A stretch of 64,000 bases of DNA from Xylanimicrobium pachnodae JCM 13526 = NBRC 107786 (GCA_001592145.1 BCWJ01000002.1:202962-266961); one strand, 5' to 3'; positions 45,837 to 59,545 are shown, counted from the first letter of the stretch. The notes: generated from the letters alone by a model not told the origin. Numbers and translations are program-made.

Positions 45837-46274
45837 TCACACGTTGGGCGCGGTCTCAGGGTGGGCGGCGTCGTACTCGCGGCGCTCACGGTCCACGCGC
45901 GTGCCGATGCGCAGCGACGCCACCCACATGGCCACGAACACCGCGGCGACCAGGTACATCATCGGCAGGGCGAGGCCCGTGGCGATCACCAGGACCTGCA
46001 CGATCGTGCCCCCGGCGATCCCCACCGCACGGGGCGTGAGCCGGGACAGGACCAGGAGCACCACGAACAGGACGCCGCCGACGACCCAGATCGCCATCGG
46101 GTCCCCGACCGTGATCGGGCCCTTCTCGTAGAAGCTGTCACGCAACCCGTACAGCGCCACGGCGGCGAACGCGACCACGAACGCCTCGAGCTGGAGGGTC
46201 AGGGAGGTGAACTGGGTCAGCGCCGACTTCTTGGGCTTGATGCGGTCTCCGGGGGCGGGACGGTCCTTGCTCAC
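45837..46274 (-). CDS. DUF4233-family membrane protein
   Basis: This 145-residue protein has about four hydrophobic helices (roughly 25-45, 58-80, 84-100, 104-122). It matches the DUF4233 family, normally encoded between folC and ndk in actinobacteria. Function is unknown. Here ndk follows directly, but folC lies 4 kb away behind the dha operon and a DUF2156 gene. Confidence 0.82.
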   Translation of the reverse strand: MSKDRPAPGDRIKPKKSALTQFTSLTLQLEAFVVAFAAVALYGLRDSFYEKGPITVGDPMAIWVVGGVLFVVLLVLSRLTPRAVGIAGGTIVQVLVIATGLALPMMYLVAAVFVAMWVASLRIGTRVDRERREYDAAHPETAPNV

Positions 46275-46304
46275 GGTGCCAGGGTATCGGGGGAACGCCG
46301 CCCC

Positions 46305-46988
46305 TCAGGCCTCGCCGAACCCACCCTCTATGAGGCCGACGACGGCGCGGACCGCCTCGGGCGCCCCCGGCCCGTGGGCGGCGACCTCCAGCTCCGTGCC
46401 GCCCGTCGCGCCCAGGGAGATCAGCTGCAGCACGCTCGATCCGTCCACGCCGCCCACCGAGACCGGCACGCCCAGGTCGGCGATGGCGCGCGCGAGCTGC
46501 GCGGCCGGGCGGGCGTGCAGGCCCAAGGGGTTCGCCACGGTGACCCGCGCGGTGACCGGAGCGTCGGCGGCGGGCGGCGGGAGCACCTGCACCGGCTCGG
46601 GGGTGAACATCGTGCCGGCTTCCTGCGCCGCAGCGCGGACCGCGGCGACGTCCCCACCCTGCTGCGCCGTCACGGCGGCCGCGACCGCACCCTCGACGAA
46701 CGGGGCGTCCGCCAGCACCACACGGCCCGACCAGCCGTCCTCCAGGTCGAGCGCGGACTCGACCGTGAGCACCGCGGAGCCGAGGTCGGCGAGCACCACG
46801 ACGCCGTCGGCCGCGACCAGCGCACGCTCGACGGCCCCGGTGACCTGGTCCACCGACGTGCCCAGGCCACCCTCCAGCGTCCCGGCCCCGCACAGGATGG
46901 GCACGTCCGGTGCCATCTCCCCGGCAAGGTCGACGACGCCTTCCGCGATCTTGACGGAGTGCGAGACGAGCACCAGGGCCGTGGACAC
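46305..46988 (-). CDS. dhaM: PEP-dependent dihydroxyacetone kinase phosphotransferase subunit DhaM (EIIA-HPr)
   Basis: This 227-residue protein passes phosphate from the PTS to DhaL-bound ADP. The N-terminal EIIA-mannose-like domain (1-130) has the phospho-His10 in LVSHSVKIAEG. A linker leads to an HPr domain (about 145-227) with His158 in GLHARPAAQ. Unlike the E. coli protein there is no enzyme-I-like third domain, so phosphate must come from the general enzyme I. It lies 3 bp after dhaL. Confidence 0.92.
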   Translation of the reverse strand: MSTALVLVSHSVKIAEGVVDLAGEMAPDVPILCGAGTLEGGLGTSVDQVTGAVERALVAADGVVVLADLGSAVLTVESALDLEDGWSGRVVLADAPFVEGAVAAAVTAQQGGDVAAVRAAAQEAGTMFTPEPVQVLPPPAADAPVTARVTVANPLGLHARPAAQLARAIADLGVPVSVGGVDGSSVLQLISLGATGGTELEVAAHGPGAPEAVRAVVGLIEGGFGEA

Positions 46989-46991
46989 GGG

Positions 46992-47627
46992 TCAGGGCTC
47001 TTCCACGGCCGCGACGGCGGTGGCGAGCAGGATCGCCGTGGAGCGGGCGCCCGGGTCCTCGTGCCCGGCGGACCGTTCGCCCAGATATGACGCCCGACCC
47101 TTGGTGGCCACCAGCGGGATGGTGGCGGTCGCACCCGCGTCCGCCGCACGCGCCGCCGCGGCCAGCACCTCACGCGTGGTGCCCTCGTCGGCCGCAGCGG
47201 CCGCGTCAGCCGCCGGCTGCCACGCGTCCACCATCGTCTTCTCACCCACGGTGGCGTGTCCGCGCGCCGTGATGCCCTCGAGCGCCGCCTCCAGCAGCGC
47301 GATCACGGCCGGTGGGTCGAGGTGGGCGCGGTCCGTCACCCGCGCGGCCCGCAGGAACGCCGTGCCGTACAGCGGGCCGGACGCCCCGCCCACGGTGGAC
47401 ATGAGCGTCGTCGCCACGAGCTTGAGGACGGCGCCCACCGTCTCGTCGTCGGGTGCGGGCGTCGCCTCCAGCTTGGCGACGACGGCGCGGAAGCCGCGAT
47501 CCAGGTTGACGCCGTGGTCGGCGTCACCGATCTGGCGGTCCAGCTCGGTGAGGTCGTCCTTGGCGTCGGCCAGTGCCGCGGCCGCCTGCGTCATCCACCG
47601 CCGGGCCCACGCAGCGTCCAGGGTCAT
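46992..47627 (-). CDS. dhaL: Dihydroxyacetone kinase ADP-binding subunit DhaL
   Basis: This 211-residue helical-barrel protein holds ADP/ATP through magnesium. The metal-binding aspartates Asp30, Asp35 and Asp37 are in LDRQIGDADHG, followed by GGASGPLYGTAF and DAWQPA. The ATG at 47627 is 14 bp after dhaK. Together DhaK, DhaL and DhaM convert dihydroxyacetone to dihydroxyacetone phosphate. Confidence 0.94.
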   Translation of the reverse strand: MTLDAAWARRWMTQAAAALADAKDDLTELDRQIGDADHGVNLDRGFRAVVAKLEATPAPDDETVGAVLKLVATTLMSTVGGASGPLYGTAFLRAARVTDRAHLDPPAVIALLEAALEGITARGHATVGEKTMVDAWQPAADAAAAADEGTTREVLAAAARAADAGATATIPLVATKGRASYLGERSAGHEDPGARSTAILLATAVAAVEEP

Positions 47628-47641
47628 GCGATCCGTCTCCT

Positions 47642-48649
<1,008 letters not shown>

Positions 48650-48749
48650 CGGGCGCGCTCCCCTTGTCCGCAGGGCGTGCGACGTGCCGCCCTCCCGGCC
48701 ATTCCACACCCGGTGCGCCCGCACCGCGCCCGGGGGCACGCCACCTGCC

Positions 48750-48778
48750 GCCGACGTCGCGCAGCGTGCGTCGTCGGC
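48750..48778 (-). terminator. Candidate terminator after the DUF2156 gene
   Basis: GCCGACGTCGC (48750-48760) and GCGTCGTCGGC (48768-48778) pair at 10 of 11 positions around a 7-base loop, 17 bases past the DUF2156 stop on the minus strand. It isolates the dha operon, which would then start from a promoter in the remaining 100 bp. Confidence 0.6.
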
Positions 48779-48795
48779 CGACGGTCAGGCGCCGG

Positions 48796-50517
48796 TCACG
48801 CGGCGGCCCGCCCCAGGAAGCGGCCGATGACGGGCAGCTCGGTGACCCCCTCGGCGTCCGCCATCATCAGGGACTGCGCGGCCACCCAGTCCACGGAGTC
48901 GAGCACCACGTAGCGCGGTTCCCAGCGCGGCGAGAACTTCTCGTTGAACGTGGCGAGGGAGGCCATCTGCGTCCGCTCCGACAGGAGGGCCAGGAGCGGA
49001 CGCGTCAGGTCCGCGAGCGTGCGGCCCTCCTCCGGTTCACGGCTCAGGAGCGAGCGCATCGGGGCGAAGTTGAGCGAGAGCGCCGACTTCCCCCGTGCCT
49101 CGACCTCCCGGATGGTGGCCACGATCGTCGCCTCCAGCAGGCCGTTCGGAAGGTCGGCGTCCCGGCGCCGGCGCATCACGTCGAGCGACCAGCCGTCGAT
49201 CCCCGGTGCGGGGACCCACTGGACGAACGCGTCCGCCCGGCCCTGCGCGTCACGCGTCACGCTGAGCAGGAACCCCGTGTCGTGCGGGTCGAACAGCCGG
49301 GACAGGGTCATGGAGAACCCGCGTTCCTTGCCGCCCCTCCGGCTCTCGCCCTGCATCGACTCCAGCTCGGCGCACAGCGTGTCGTCCAGGTATGCCGGGT
49401 CGTGGAACGTGGTGGTGTACCCGTGGCGGGCCACCCTGCCGACGGCCTGGCGCAGCGACTTGTTCCGCGCGCCGGACAGGTCGAAGCCGGCGCAGTCGAC
49501 GATGGCCTCGTCGCCCAGGTACACGGGGCGCAGCCCGCTCGCCTCGTAGAGCTGGAGCCGTTCGGGGCGCGCACCCAGCACGGCCACCGACCAGCCGTGC
49601 GCCTCGACGTGGGCGAGGAACTCCAGCCACACCGTGACCTGCTCGTCGGCGGGGCCGATCGGGTCGGGAGACACCAGGCACACGCCGCCGCGCACCGCGT
49701 GAGCCACCACGGACCGGCCCGTGAAGAACCAGTCCTTGTCGTCACGCAGCGCGAACCAGTCGAGCGTCCCCGCCCCGTACCGTTCGACGACGGCGCGCGC
49801 CCGTTCCCGCTCCTCGCGATGTTCGGCCGGGCTGAGCGCGCGTGGCTCACGCGGGGAGAAGAGCACCCATGCCGCCGCCGCGGCGAGCGCAGCGACCGCC
49901 AGGATCGCCACGGGCGACGCCACCTTGTCGAACCGGTGGAAGCGCACCGGCTCCAGCACCTCGCTGAGCAGCACGGCCAGGACGACGGCGAGCACCCCGC
50001 CCGAGCCGCCCAGGACGAGTACCCGGCGCACCGTGGCGCGCGCCGGCAGCACCCCGAAGGACTCCCGCTGCGTGGCGAGCCAGGTGGCGGCGACCGCCGC
50101 GAACACCGCCGCCTCGATGCCCAGCCCGCGCGCCAGGTGCAGCAGCACCGACACGACCAGCAGGCCGATCGCGGCCCCCCAGGCCAGCCGCTGGCCGCGC
50201 CGCAGCCCGCGCGCCATGAGCAGCAGGCCCACGGAGACGAGCACCAGCGTCAGGGCCGCCGACCGCGGGACCACGCGCGGCAGCACGTCGAGCACGATCT
50301 CCAGCCGGTCGCGCCACGGCCGGGAGATCGCGGCGAACAGGCTGACGAACCCGAACACCGCGACGCCCGTGGACGCGATGGTGCGCACGCGCTCGCGCCG
50401 TCGCCGTCCCGGGAGCGGGTCGAACGAGGCGCGGGGGGCCGGGTCGGTCACCGTCACAGTCTGGACGGCCGTCCGCGCCCGGCCGATCCAGTGGGAAGGC
50501 CGCGAACGTGAGCGCAC
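48796..50517 (-). CDS. DUF2156 membrane protein, phosphatidylglycerol lysyltransferase-like
   Basis: This protein of up to 573 residues has an N-terminal membrane part with about six helices (from about 48 to 225) and a C-terminal GNAT-like DUF2156 domain (about 240-560), as in MprF-type aminoacyl-phosphatidylglycerol synthases. DWFALRDDKDWFF, SPDPIGP and LNFAPM match the C-terminal domain. It may add an amino acid to a membrane lipid, but no aminoacyl-tRNA specificity can be read. The GTG at 50517 lies 7 bases past the folC stop; a GTG at 50457 would trim 20 residues. It sits between folC and dhaK on the same strand. Confidence 0.78.
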   Translation of the reverse strand: MRSRSRPSHWIGRARTAVQTVTVTDPAPRASFDPLPGRRRRERVRTIASTGVAVFGFVSLFAAISRPWRDRLEIVLDVLPRVVPRSAALTLVLVSVGLLLMARGLRRGQRLAWGAAIGLLVVSVLLHLARGLGIEAAVFAAVAATWLATQRESFGVLPARATVRRVLVLGGSGGVLAVVLAVLLSEVLEPVRFHRFDKVASPVAILAVAALAAAAAWVLFSPREPRALSPAEHREERERARAVVERYGAGTLDWFALRDDKDWFFTGRSVVAHAVRGGVCLVSPDPIGPADEQVTVWLEFLAHVEAHGWSVAVLGARPERLQLYEASGLRPVYLGDEAIVDCAGFDLSGARNKSLRQAVGRVARHGYTTTFHDPAYLDDTLCAELESMQGESRRGGKERGFSMTLSRLFDPHDTGFLLSVTRDAQGRADAFVQWVPAPGIDGWSLDVMRRRRDADLPNGLLEATIVATIREVEARGKSALSLNFAPMRSLLSREPEEGRTLADLTRPLLALLSERTQMASLATFNEKFSPRWEPRYVVLDSVDWVAAQSLMMADAEGVTELPVIGRFLGRAAA

Positions 50518-50524
50518 CGGGTCG

Positions 50525-51955
50525 CTACCCGCGGCCCAGCAGGATGCGTGCGTCCGCGACCGTGACCACGCTGCCGGTCACCAGCACGCCCGTGCCCACC
50601 CCGACGCCGACGGGGTCGTCACGCTCCGCCAGGTCGGTGGCGACCTGGAGCGCCTCGGCCAGCGAGTCGACCACGTGCACCCGGTCCTCGCCGAACACGT
50701 CGTCGGCGATCTCGCGCAGGTCCTGCGGGTCGGCGCTGCGCTCGGAGCTGTTGCGAGTCAGCACCACCTCGGCGAGCACCGGCTCCAGCGTCGCCAGCAG
50801 CCCCTCGGCGTCCTTGTCCCCCATGATCCCGACGACGCCGATGAGCCGCGTGAAGTCGAACACCTCGTCGAGGGTGGCCACCAGGGCCTCTGCTCCGTGG
50901 GGGTTGTGCGCGACGTCCACCAGCACGGTGGGCGACGAGCGGACCAGCTCGAGCCGGCCCGGGGAGGTCACCGCGGCGAAGCCCGCCTCGACCACGCCCG
51001 CGTCGAGCGCCGACCCGCCCGTGAGCAGCGCCTCGACCGCCGCGAGCGCCAGCAGCGCGTTGTGCGCCTGGTGCTCCCCGTGCAGCGGCAGGAACACGCC
51101 CGTGTACAGGCCGGCGGGGGTGCGCAGGTTCACCAGCTGCCCACCGACGGCCACCTGGCGGCTCGCGACCTCCAGGTCGTGCCCCTCACGCAGCAGGTGG
51201 GCGCCCACGGCGTCGGCCCGCTCGCGCAGCACGTGCGTGACGACGGGCTCCTGGTCCGCGACGACCACCGTGGCGCCCGGCTTGATGATGCCGGACTTGG
51301 TCGCAGCGATCTCCTCGATCGTGTCCCCCAGCCAGCGCTGGTGGTCCATGCCGACCGGGGTCACGACGGCCACCTGGCCGTCGGCCACGTTGGTGGAGTC
51401 CCAGGCACCGCCCATGCCCACCTCGACGACGGCGACGTCGACGGGCGCGTCCGCGAACGCCGCGAACGCCATGACGGTCAGCACCTCGAAGAAGCTGAGG
51501 CGCGGCCCGCCCGCCTCCTGCGACTCGCGGTCGGCCACCCCGATGTACGGGGCGACGTCCTCCCACACCTCGACGAACCGGGCGGCGCTCAGGGGCGCGC
51601 CGTCGACCTGGATGCGCTCGGTGACGCTCGTCAGGTGCGGGGAGGTGAACAGGCCCGTGCGCAGGCCGTGCTCGCGGACCAGCGACTCGACCATGCGGGC
51701 CGTCGACGTCTTGCCGTTGGTGCCCGTCAGGTGCACCACCTGGTAGGTGCGCTGCGGGTCGCCCAGCAGCTCCAGGACGCGCCGCACCCGGTCCAGCGTG
51801 GGGTCGATGTCGTGCTCGGGCGCGCGGGACATGATCTCGCGGTACACCTCGCGCAGGGACTCCTGCGCCACGGCTTCCTCGGCGGCGGCCTGCGCGGCCC
51901 TGCGGTCGTCCTGCTTGCGGTCGTCCTGCCTGCGGTCCGTGTTTCGGCTGCTCAC
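50525..51955 (-). CDS. folC: Folylpolyglutamate synthase / dihydrofolate synthase
   Basis: This 476-residue Mur-ligase-like enzyme adds glutamate to folates. The ATP loop is in HLTGTNGKTSTARMVESL, and FTSPHLTSVTERIQVDG, VEVGMGGAWDSTN and VDVAHNPHGAEAL are typical. The first 25 residues contain a duplicated RRQDD/RKQDD pattern encoded by near-identical tandem CGTCCTGC units. The GTG at 51955 was chosen; an ATG 8 codons upstream is possible. In related genomes it usually follows ileS or valS and precedes DUF4233. Confidence 0.93.
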   Translation of the reverse strand: MSSRNTDRRQDDRKQDDRRAAQAAAEEAVAQESLREVYREIMSRAPEHDIDPTLDRVRRVLELLGDPQRTYQVVHLTGTNGKTSTARMVESLVREHGLRTGLFTSPHLTSVTERIQVDGAPLSAARFVEVWEDVAPYIGVADRESQEAGGPRLSFFEVLTVMAFAAFADAPVDVAVVEVGMGGAWDSTNVADGQVAVVTPVGMDHQRWLGDTIEEIAATKSGIIKPGATVVVADQEPVVTHVLRERADAVGAHLLREGHDLEVASRQVAVGGQLVNLRTPAGLYTGVFLPLHGEHQAHNALLALAAVEALLTGGSALDAGVVEAGFAAVTSPGRLELVRSSPTVLVDVAHNPHGAEALVATLDEVFDFTRLIGVVGIMGDKDAEGLLATLEPVLAEVVLTRNSSERSADPQDLREIADDVFGEDRVHVVDSLAEALQVATDLAERDDPVGVGVGTGVLVTGSVVTVADARILLGRG

Positions 51956-52000
51956 CGCACCAGGATAGGCGCGCGGCAAGGCGGGGTTCCCCAGGATGGC

Positions 52001-52669
52001 TCAGCCGTGGAGGGGGCGCACCAGCCCGTTCTCGTACGCGGCGATGACGAGCTGGGCTCGGTCGTGCGCGTGCAGCTTGGTCATGACGCGGTTCACGTGG
52101 GTCTTGGCCGTGTGCGGCGAGATGACCAGGTCGGCGGCGATGTCGGCGTTGGACAGCCCGCGGCCCACCAGGGTCAGGATCTCGACCTCCCGCTCGGTCA
52201 GGTCCCCGAGCGCCTCGGGCACCTCGCCGGTGGCGGCGTCGGCCGGGCGCACGTACCGGTCGATGAGCGTGCGGGTGGCGGCCGGGGACAGCAGGGCGTC
52301 CCCGGCGTGGACGGCCCGCACGGCCGCCACGATCTCGTCCGGGTCCGAGCCCTTGCCGAGGAACCCGCTGGCTCCGGCCCGCAGGGCGCCCACGATGTAG
52401 GCGTCGTCCTCGAAGGTGGTCAGCACCAGCACGCGCACGTCCGCGAGCGCCGGGTCCTCGCAGATCTCCCGCGTGGCGGCGATCCCGTCCGTCCCCGGCA
52501 TGCGTACGTCCATGAGGACGACGTCGGGCCGCAGGCGGCGGGCGAGCTCGACGGCGCGCCGCCCGTCCGCGGCCTCCCCGACGACGTCGAGCCCGTCGGC
52601 GTGGCCCACGAGGGCGACGACGGCGGAGCGCACGAGCGCCTGGTCGTCGGCGACGAGCACGGTGATCAT
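52001..52669 (-). CDS. NarL/LuxR-type response regulator
   Basis: This 222-residue protein has a receiver domain (1-120) with the phospho-acceptor Asp in DVVLMDVRMPG and a C-terminal LuxR-type helix-turn-helix (LTEREVEILTLVGRGLSNAD, then HTAKTHVNRVM). Its start overlaps the kinase gene stop by 4 bp. It probably controls the divergent ABC exporter at 54080; an inverted repeat at 53965-53983 is a candidate binding site. Confidence 0.93.
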   Translation of the reverse strand: MITVLVADDQALVRSAVVALVGHADGLDVVGEAADGRRAVELARRLRPDVVLMDVRMPGTDGIAATREICEDPALADVRVLVLTTFEDDAYIVGALRAGASGFLGKGSDPDEIVAAVRAVHAGDALLSPAATRTLIDRYVRPADAATGEVPEALGDLTEREVEILTLVGRGLSNADIAADLVISPHTAKTHVNRVMTKLHAHDRAQLVIAAYENGLVRPLHG

Positions 52670-53931
52670 GGCCGGGCCTCCCGGGGGTCGTCATGCGGGT
52701 CGGTTCTGGGGTCGGTGCGCGCGTTGTGGTGCGGGTCGGTGGCGCGCGCCTCGGTGGGCAGCTCGACGACGACCCGCCACACCCCGGTGCCGTCGTCCCC
52801 CGAGGTCATGGTGCCGCGCACCGCCTCGACCCGCTCGGCCATCCCCACGACACCGAGACCGGTACCGACGCTCAGCGGCGCGCTGCCGGGACCCGTCTGG
52901 TTGGTCACGGTGATGCGCACGGCCTGCGGCAGGTACTCCAGGAGCAGGTGGGCGCGCGCGTCGGCCCCGTGCTTGTGCGCATTGGTCAGGGCCTCTTGCA
53001 CGACGCGCAGCGCGGTGGCGTCCACGGCGCCCGGCAGGTCGCGGGCCTTCCCCTCGACGCGGCACCGCACGGCCAGCCCGTGCACCGAGAAGTCGCGCAG
53101 CACGTCGTCGAGCCGAGCCATCCCGGCCGGTCCGGCGTCGGCCGCGGCGGGGTCGCGCAGCGCGGCCATGAGGTCGCCGATCTCGGCCAGCACGTCCCGG
53201 GACGACGCCCGGATCACCTCCAGGGACCGCGCCGCGTCCGCGGGCCGCGCGGGCAGGGCCGACGTCGCGGCACCGGCGTGCAGGTTGATGACGGCGATCT
53301 GGTGCCCCACGACGTCGTGCAGGTCGCGGGCGATCGACAGGCGCGCCTCGGCGACCCGGCGCCGCGCGATCGCGTCCCGGGTGGCCTCCGCCCGCTCCGC
53401 GCGCTCGCGGGCCGCGGTGAGCTGTTCGCGCTGCGACCGTGCCGCCTCCCCGAACGCCGCGCCGAGCAGCACGACGAGCACGTGCTGGGTCTGCCACTCC
53501 TGCCCCACGAACGAGCAGGCGGCAACCACCAGGGCCACGCCGGTCACGGTCACGGTGGCCGCCCGGCGCGTGAGGTGCTGGACCGCGGTGAACACGGCGA
53601 CGCCCACCGCGACCACCACGCTCGCGTCGAACGCGCCGAACGCCGTCGCCCCGACCACGAGGGCCACGGTGGCGGCGAGCGCGGCCCGCGGGTGGCGGCG
53701 CCGCGTGAGCAGCACCAGGACGGCCGCCACGGCGACCACCGTCGTGCGCAGGGACCAGTGCAGGGCCACCCCGTGCTGCGCCTTGCCAGGATCGATCTCC
53801 AGGACGGCGGCCAGCAGCACGGCCGCCGTGGCCATGGCGTGCCCGAACCAGGGCCACGTCCACGGCGGACGCGCGGACACCGGTGTCAGCGGCGTGACCC
53901 CGCGGAGTGCTTCCAGCATGGCGACCAGCAT
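52666..53931 (-). CDS. Sensor histidine kinase, HisKA_3 family
   Basis: This 421-residue membrane kinase has about six short hydrophobic helices (about 28-165) without a large external domain, a coiled linker, a HisKA_3 dimerisation domain with the phospho-His in ARDLHDVVGHQIAVIN, and an ATPase domain (EALTNAHKHG; VGTGLGVVGMAERV). Such membrane-embedded sensors often respond to cell-envelope stress, sometimes through the partner transporter. A Asp/His/Arg-rich repeat-like tail ends the protein. It is cotranscribed with the response regulator and divergent from the ABC genes. Confidence 0.9.
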   Translation of the reverse strand: MLVAMLEALRGVTPLTPVSARPPWTWPWFGHAMATAAVLLAAVLEIDPGKAQHGVALHWSLRTTVVAVAAVLVLLTRRRHPRAALAATVALVVGATAFGAFDASVVVAVGVAVFTAVQHLTRRAATVTVTGVALVVAACSFVGQEWQTQHVLVVLLGAAFGEAARSQREQLTAARERAERAEATRDAIARRRVAEARLSIARDLHDVVGHQIAVINLHAGAATSALPARPADAARSLEVIRASSRDVLAEIGDLMAALRDPAAADAGPAGMARLDDVLRDFSVHGLAVRCRVEGKARDLPGAVDATALRVVQEALTNAHKHGADARAHLLLEYLPQAVRITVTNQTGPGSAPLSVGTGLGVVGMAERVEAVRGTMTSGDDGTGVWRVVVELPTEARATDPHHNARTDPRTDPHDDPREARP

Positions 53932-53964
53932 CGTCCATCACGCGCGCGGCCACATCGCACGGGC

Positions 53965-53983
53965 GCGGTACCGGCCGTACCGC
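53965..53983. promoter_or_regulatory. Inverted repeat in the divergent promoter region of the ABC exporter
   Basis: GCGGTAC-N5-GTACCGC lies between the kinase and ABC ATPase genes, with a further half-site GCGGTAG 4 bp downstream. A second inverted repeat (TCCGCGG/CCGCGGA, 54018-54040) follows. A dimeric NarL-type regulator could bind the first. No clear -35/-10 pair was identified. Confidence 0.45.
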
Positions 53984-54079
53984 GACCGCGGTAGACGAGT
54001 GCACGCGGCTGGGGGATTCCGCGGCGCCCCGAACCGCGGACAGTGGTGCCCAGACCGAACACCCCACGGAAGGACACCC

Positions 54080-54781
54080 ATGTCCCCAGCACTCATCTCG
54101 GTGAGGGACCTGCACAAGACCTACGGCTCGGGCGCCGGCGAGTTCCACGCGCTGCGCGGCATCGACCTCGACATCCACACCGGGGAGTCACTCGCGATCG
54201 TCGGCAAGTCCGGCTCGGGCAAGTCGACCCTCATGCACCTGCTCGCACTCCTGGACCGCCCGACGTCCGGGTCGATCACGCTGCACGGCACCGAGACCTC
54301 AGGGCTCGGGGCGCGCGAGCTCAACCGGACGCGCAACGCCGAGTTCGGGTTCGTGTTCCAGCAGTTCTTCCTCAACGCGCAGAACACGGTGCTCGACAAC
54401 GTGACCATGCCGCTGACCATCGCCGGCGTCCCGGCACGCGAGCGCAAGGCGCGCGGGCTGGCCGCCCTGCGCCAGCTCGGCATCGAGGACAAGGCGGGGA
54501 ACAAGGCCAACGACCTGTCCGGCGGGCAGAAGCAGCGCGTGGTCATCTCCCGCGCCCTGATCAACCGGCCCTCGGTGATCTTCGCGGACGAGCCGACCGG
54601 CAACCTCGACTCCAACACCGGCGCCACGGTCGAGTCGATCCTCTTCGACCTCAACCGCACGCAGGGCATCACGCTCGTCGTCGTCACGCACGACGAGGAC
54701 CTGGCGGCCCGCTGCGACCGCGCCGTGACCATCGCCGACGGGCTCATCGTGCCCGCGACCACGCAGGAGGTGGCCGCGTGA
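54080..54781 (+). CDS. ABC exporter ATP-binding protein, MacB/LolD type
   Basis: This 233-residue ATPase has Walker A GKSGSGKST, a Q-loop in FVFQQFFLNAQNTVLDNV, signature LSGGQKQR and Walker B VIFADEPTGNLDS. The pattern fits MacB/LolD-type exporters that work by mechanotransmission with FtsX-like permeases. GGAAGGA precedes the ATG. It overlaps the permease gene by 4 bp (GTGA). Confidence 0.94.
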   Translation: MSPALISVRDLHKTYGSGAGEFHALRGIDLDIHTGESLAIVGKSGSGKSTLMHLLALLDRPTSGSITLHGTETSGLGARELNRTRNAEFGFVFQQFFLNAQNTVLDNVTMPLTIAGVPARERKARGLAALRQLGIEDKAGNKANDLSGGQKQRVVISRALINRPSVIFADEPTGNLDSNTGATVESILFDLNRTQGITLVVVTHDEDLAARCDRAVTIADGLIVPATTQEVAA

Positions 54782-56073
54782 AGGCCCTCGACGTCATCCA
54801 GCGCGCCAACGCCAACGCGTTCCGCTCCAAGCTGCGCACCACGCTGACGGCTCTCGCCATCGTCATCGGCGCGTTCGCCCTGACGCTGACGAACGCGCTG
54901 GGCGCGGGCGTGAACTCGTTCATGGCCGACACCGTGGCCACCGTGGGCGTCGACGACGTCCTGACCGTCACCCCCCTGGACGAGAGCGCCCCGGCCGGCG
55001 ACGGCCCCACCGTGTACGACCCCGACCGCGCCACCCTGTCCGGAGGCGGCATGGGTGCCATGGGTTCGGCGCTCGCCCTGACCGCCGCCGACCTCGACAC
55101 CATCGCGGCCGTCCCCGGCGTGCTCGACGTGTCCCCGCTGCGCATCCCCTCGGTCGACTTCGTGCAGGCCGACGGCTCCCAGCCCTTCGAGGTCTCGCTC
55201 GGCGTCACCATGCCCGGCATGCACGTCGAGCTCGCCGCCGGCGACAACCTCGACTTCGCCACCGACGAGCCCCAGGTGGTCCTGCCCGTCTCCTACGTCG
55301 AGCCGCTCGGCTTCGCGTCCCCGGCCGACGCCGTGGGCGCCGTCGTCGACCTCGGGCTGACCGACGCCACCGGCACCTCGGTCACCCAACCGGTCACCGT
55401 GGTCGGCATCGCCGAACCGAGCCTGCTCGGCTCCGCGGGCGCCATCCCCAACCCGGCCCTGACCGACGCGCTCGTGGACCTCGCCGCCGTCGGCCGCGAC
55501 CCCGGCGCCCCCACCGTGTTCGCGGCGGCCTTCGCCACCTACGACCCGGGCGCAGGGCCCACCGCGACCGAGGACCTCCAGTCGGCGCTGGCCGCCGAGG
55601 GCTTCGACGCCATGACCGTGGACGACCAGCTCGGCATGTTCACCTCCGTGATCGACACCATCGTGTTCGTGCTGTCCGCGTTCGCCGCCATCGCGCTGAT
55701 CGCCGCGTCCATCGGCATCGTCAACACCCTGTTCATGGCCGTGCAGGAGCGCACCCGCGAGGTCGGGCTCATGAAGGCCATGGGACTGTCGTCCGCCAAG
55801 GTGTTCGCCCTGTTCTCCGTCGAGGCGGCCGTCATCGGGCTGCTCGGTTCCGTGGTGGGCGTGCTCGCCGCCATGGGCACCGGCGCGGCGATCTCCTCGG
55901 CGCTCTCGGGCAGCCTGCTGGCCGACCTGCCGGGCCTGAACCTGTTCGTGTTCGACCCCGTGACCGTGCTCGCCGTCGTGCTGGGCGTCATGGCCGTCGC
56001 GTTCCTGGCCGGGACGCTGCCCGCCCTGCGCGCGGCCAAGGCGGACCCGATCTCGTCGCTGCGCTACGAGTGA
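54778..56073 (+). CDS. ABC exporter permease, MacB/FtsX type
   Basis: This 431-residue permease has one N-terminal helix (about 18-40), a large external domain (about 45-290) and three C-terminal helices (about 295-420), the MacB/FtsX topology. The EVGLMKAMGLS coupling segment and PALRAAKADPISSLRYE end are characteristic. GGAGG lies 7 nt before the GTG. With the ATPase it probably exports a peptide, antibiotic or lipid; the substrate is unknown. Two-component control suggests a resistance or envelope-stress module. Confidence 0.92.
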   Translation: MKALDVIQRANANAFRSKLRTTLTALAIVIGAFALTLTNALGAGVNSFMADTVATVGVDDVLTVTPLDESAPAGDGPTVYDPDRATLSGGGMGAMGSALALTAADLDTIAAVPGVLDVSPLRIPSVDFVQADGSQPFEVSLGVTMPGMHVELAAGDNLDFATDEPQVVLPVSYVEPLGFASPADAVGAVVDLGLTDATGTSVTQPVTVVGIAEPSLLGSAGAIPNPALTDALVDLAAVGRDPGAPTVFAAAFATYDPGAGPTATEDLQSALAAEGFDAMTVDDQLGMFTSVIDTIVFVLSAFAAIALIAASIGIVNTLFMAVQERTREVGLMKAMGLSSAKVFALFSVEAAVIGLLGSVVGVLAAMGTGAAISSALSGSLLADLPGLNLFVFDPVTVLAVVLGVMAVAFLAGTLPALRAAKADPISSLRYE

Positions 56074-56110
56074 CCCGCTGCGCCGCGTGACGCGGCAGGG
56101 ATGACACGAC

Positions 56111-56150
56111 GACGGCGCCCGGCCTGCTCCACGCAGTGCGGGGCGCCGTC
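56111..56150. terminator. Bidirectional terminator between the ABC permease and ileS
   Basis: GACGGCGCCC (56111-56120) and GGGCGCCGTC (56141-56150) pair perfectly, with one more C-G pair outside, around a 20-base loop. It lies between convergent genes and can serve both. Confidence 0.65.
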
Positions 56151-56158
56151 GCCTGTTA

Positions 56159-59545
<3,387 letters not shown>

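Noticed and set aside
49721..54079. Plus-strand open frame running continuously into the ABC ATPase gene
   Set aside because: Only the part from 54080 matches a protein family and has a ribosome site; the rest lies opposite folC and the two-component genes.
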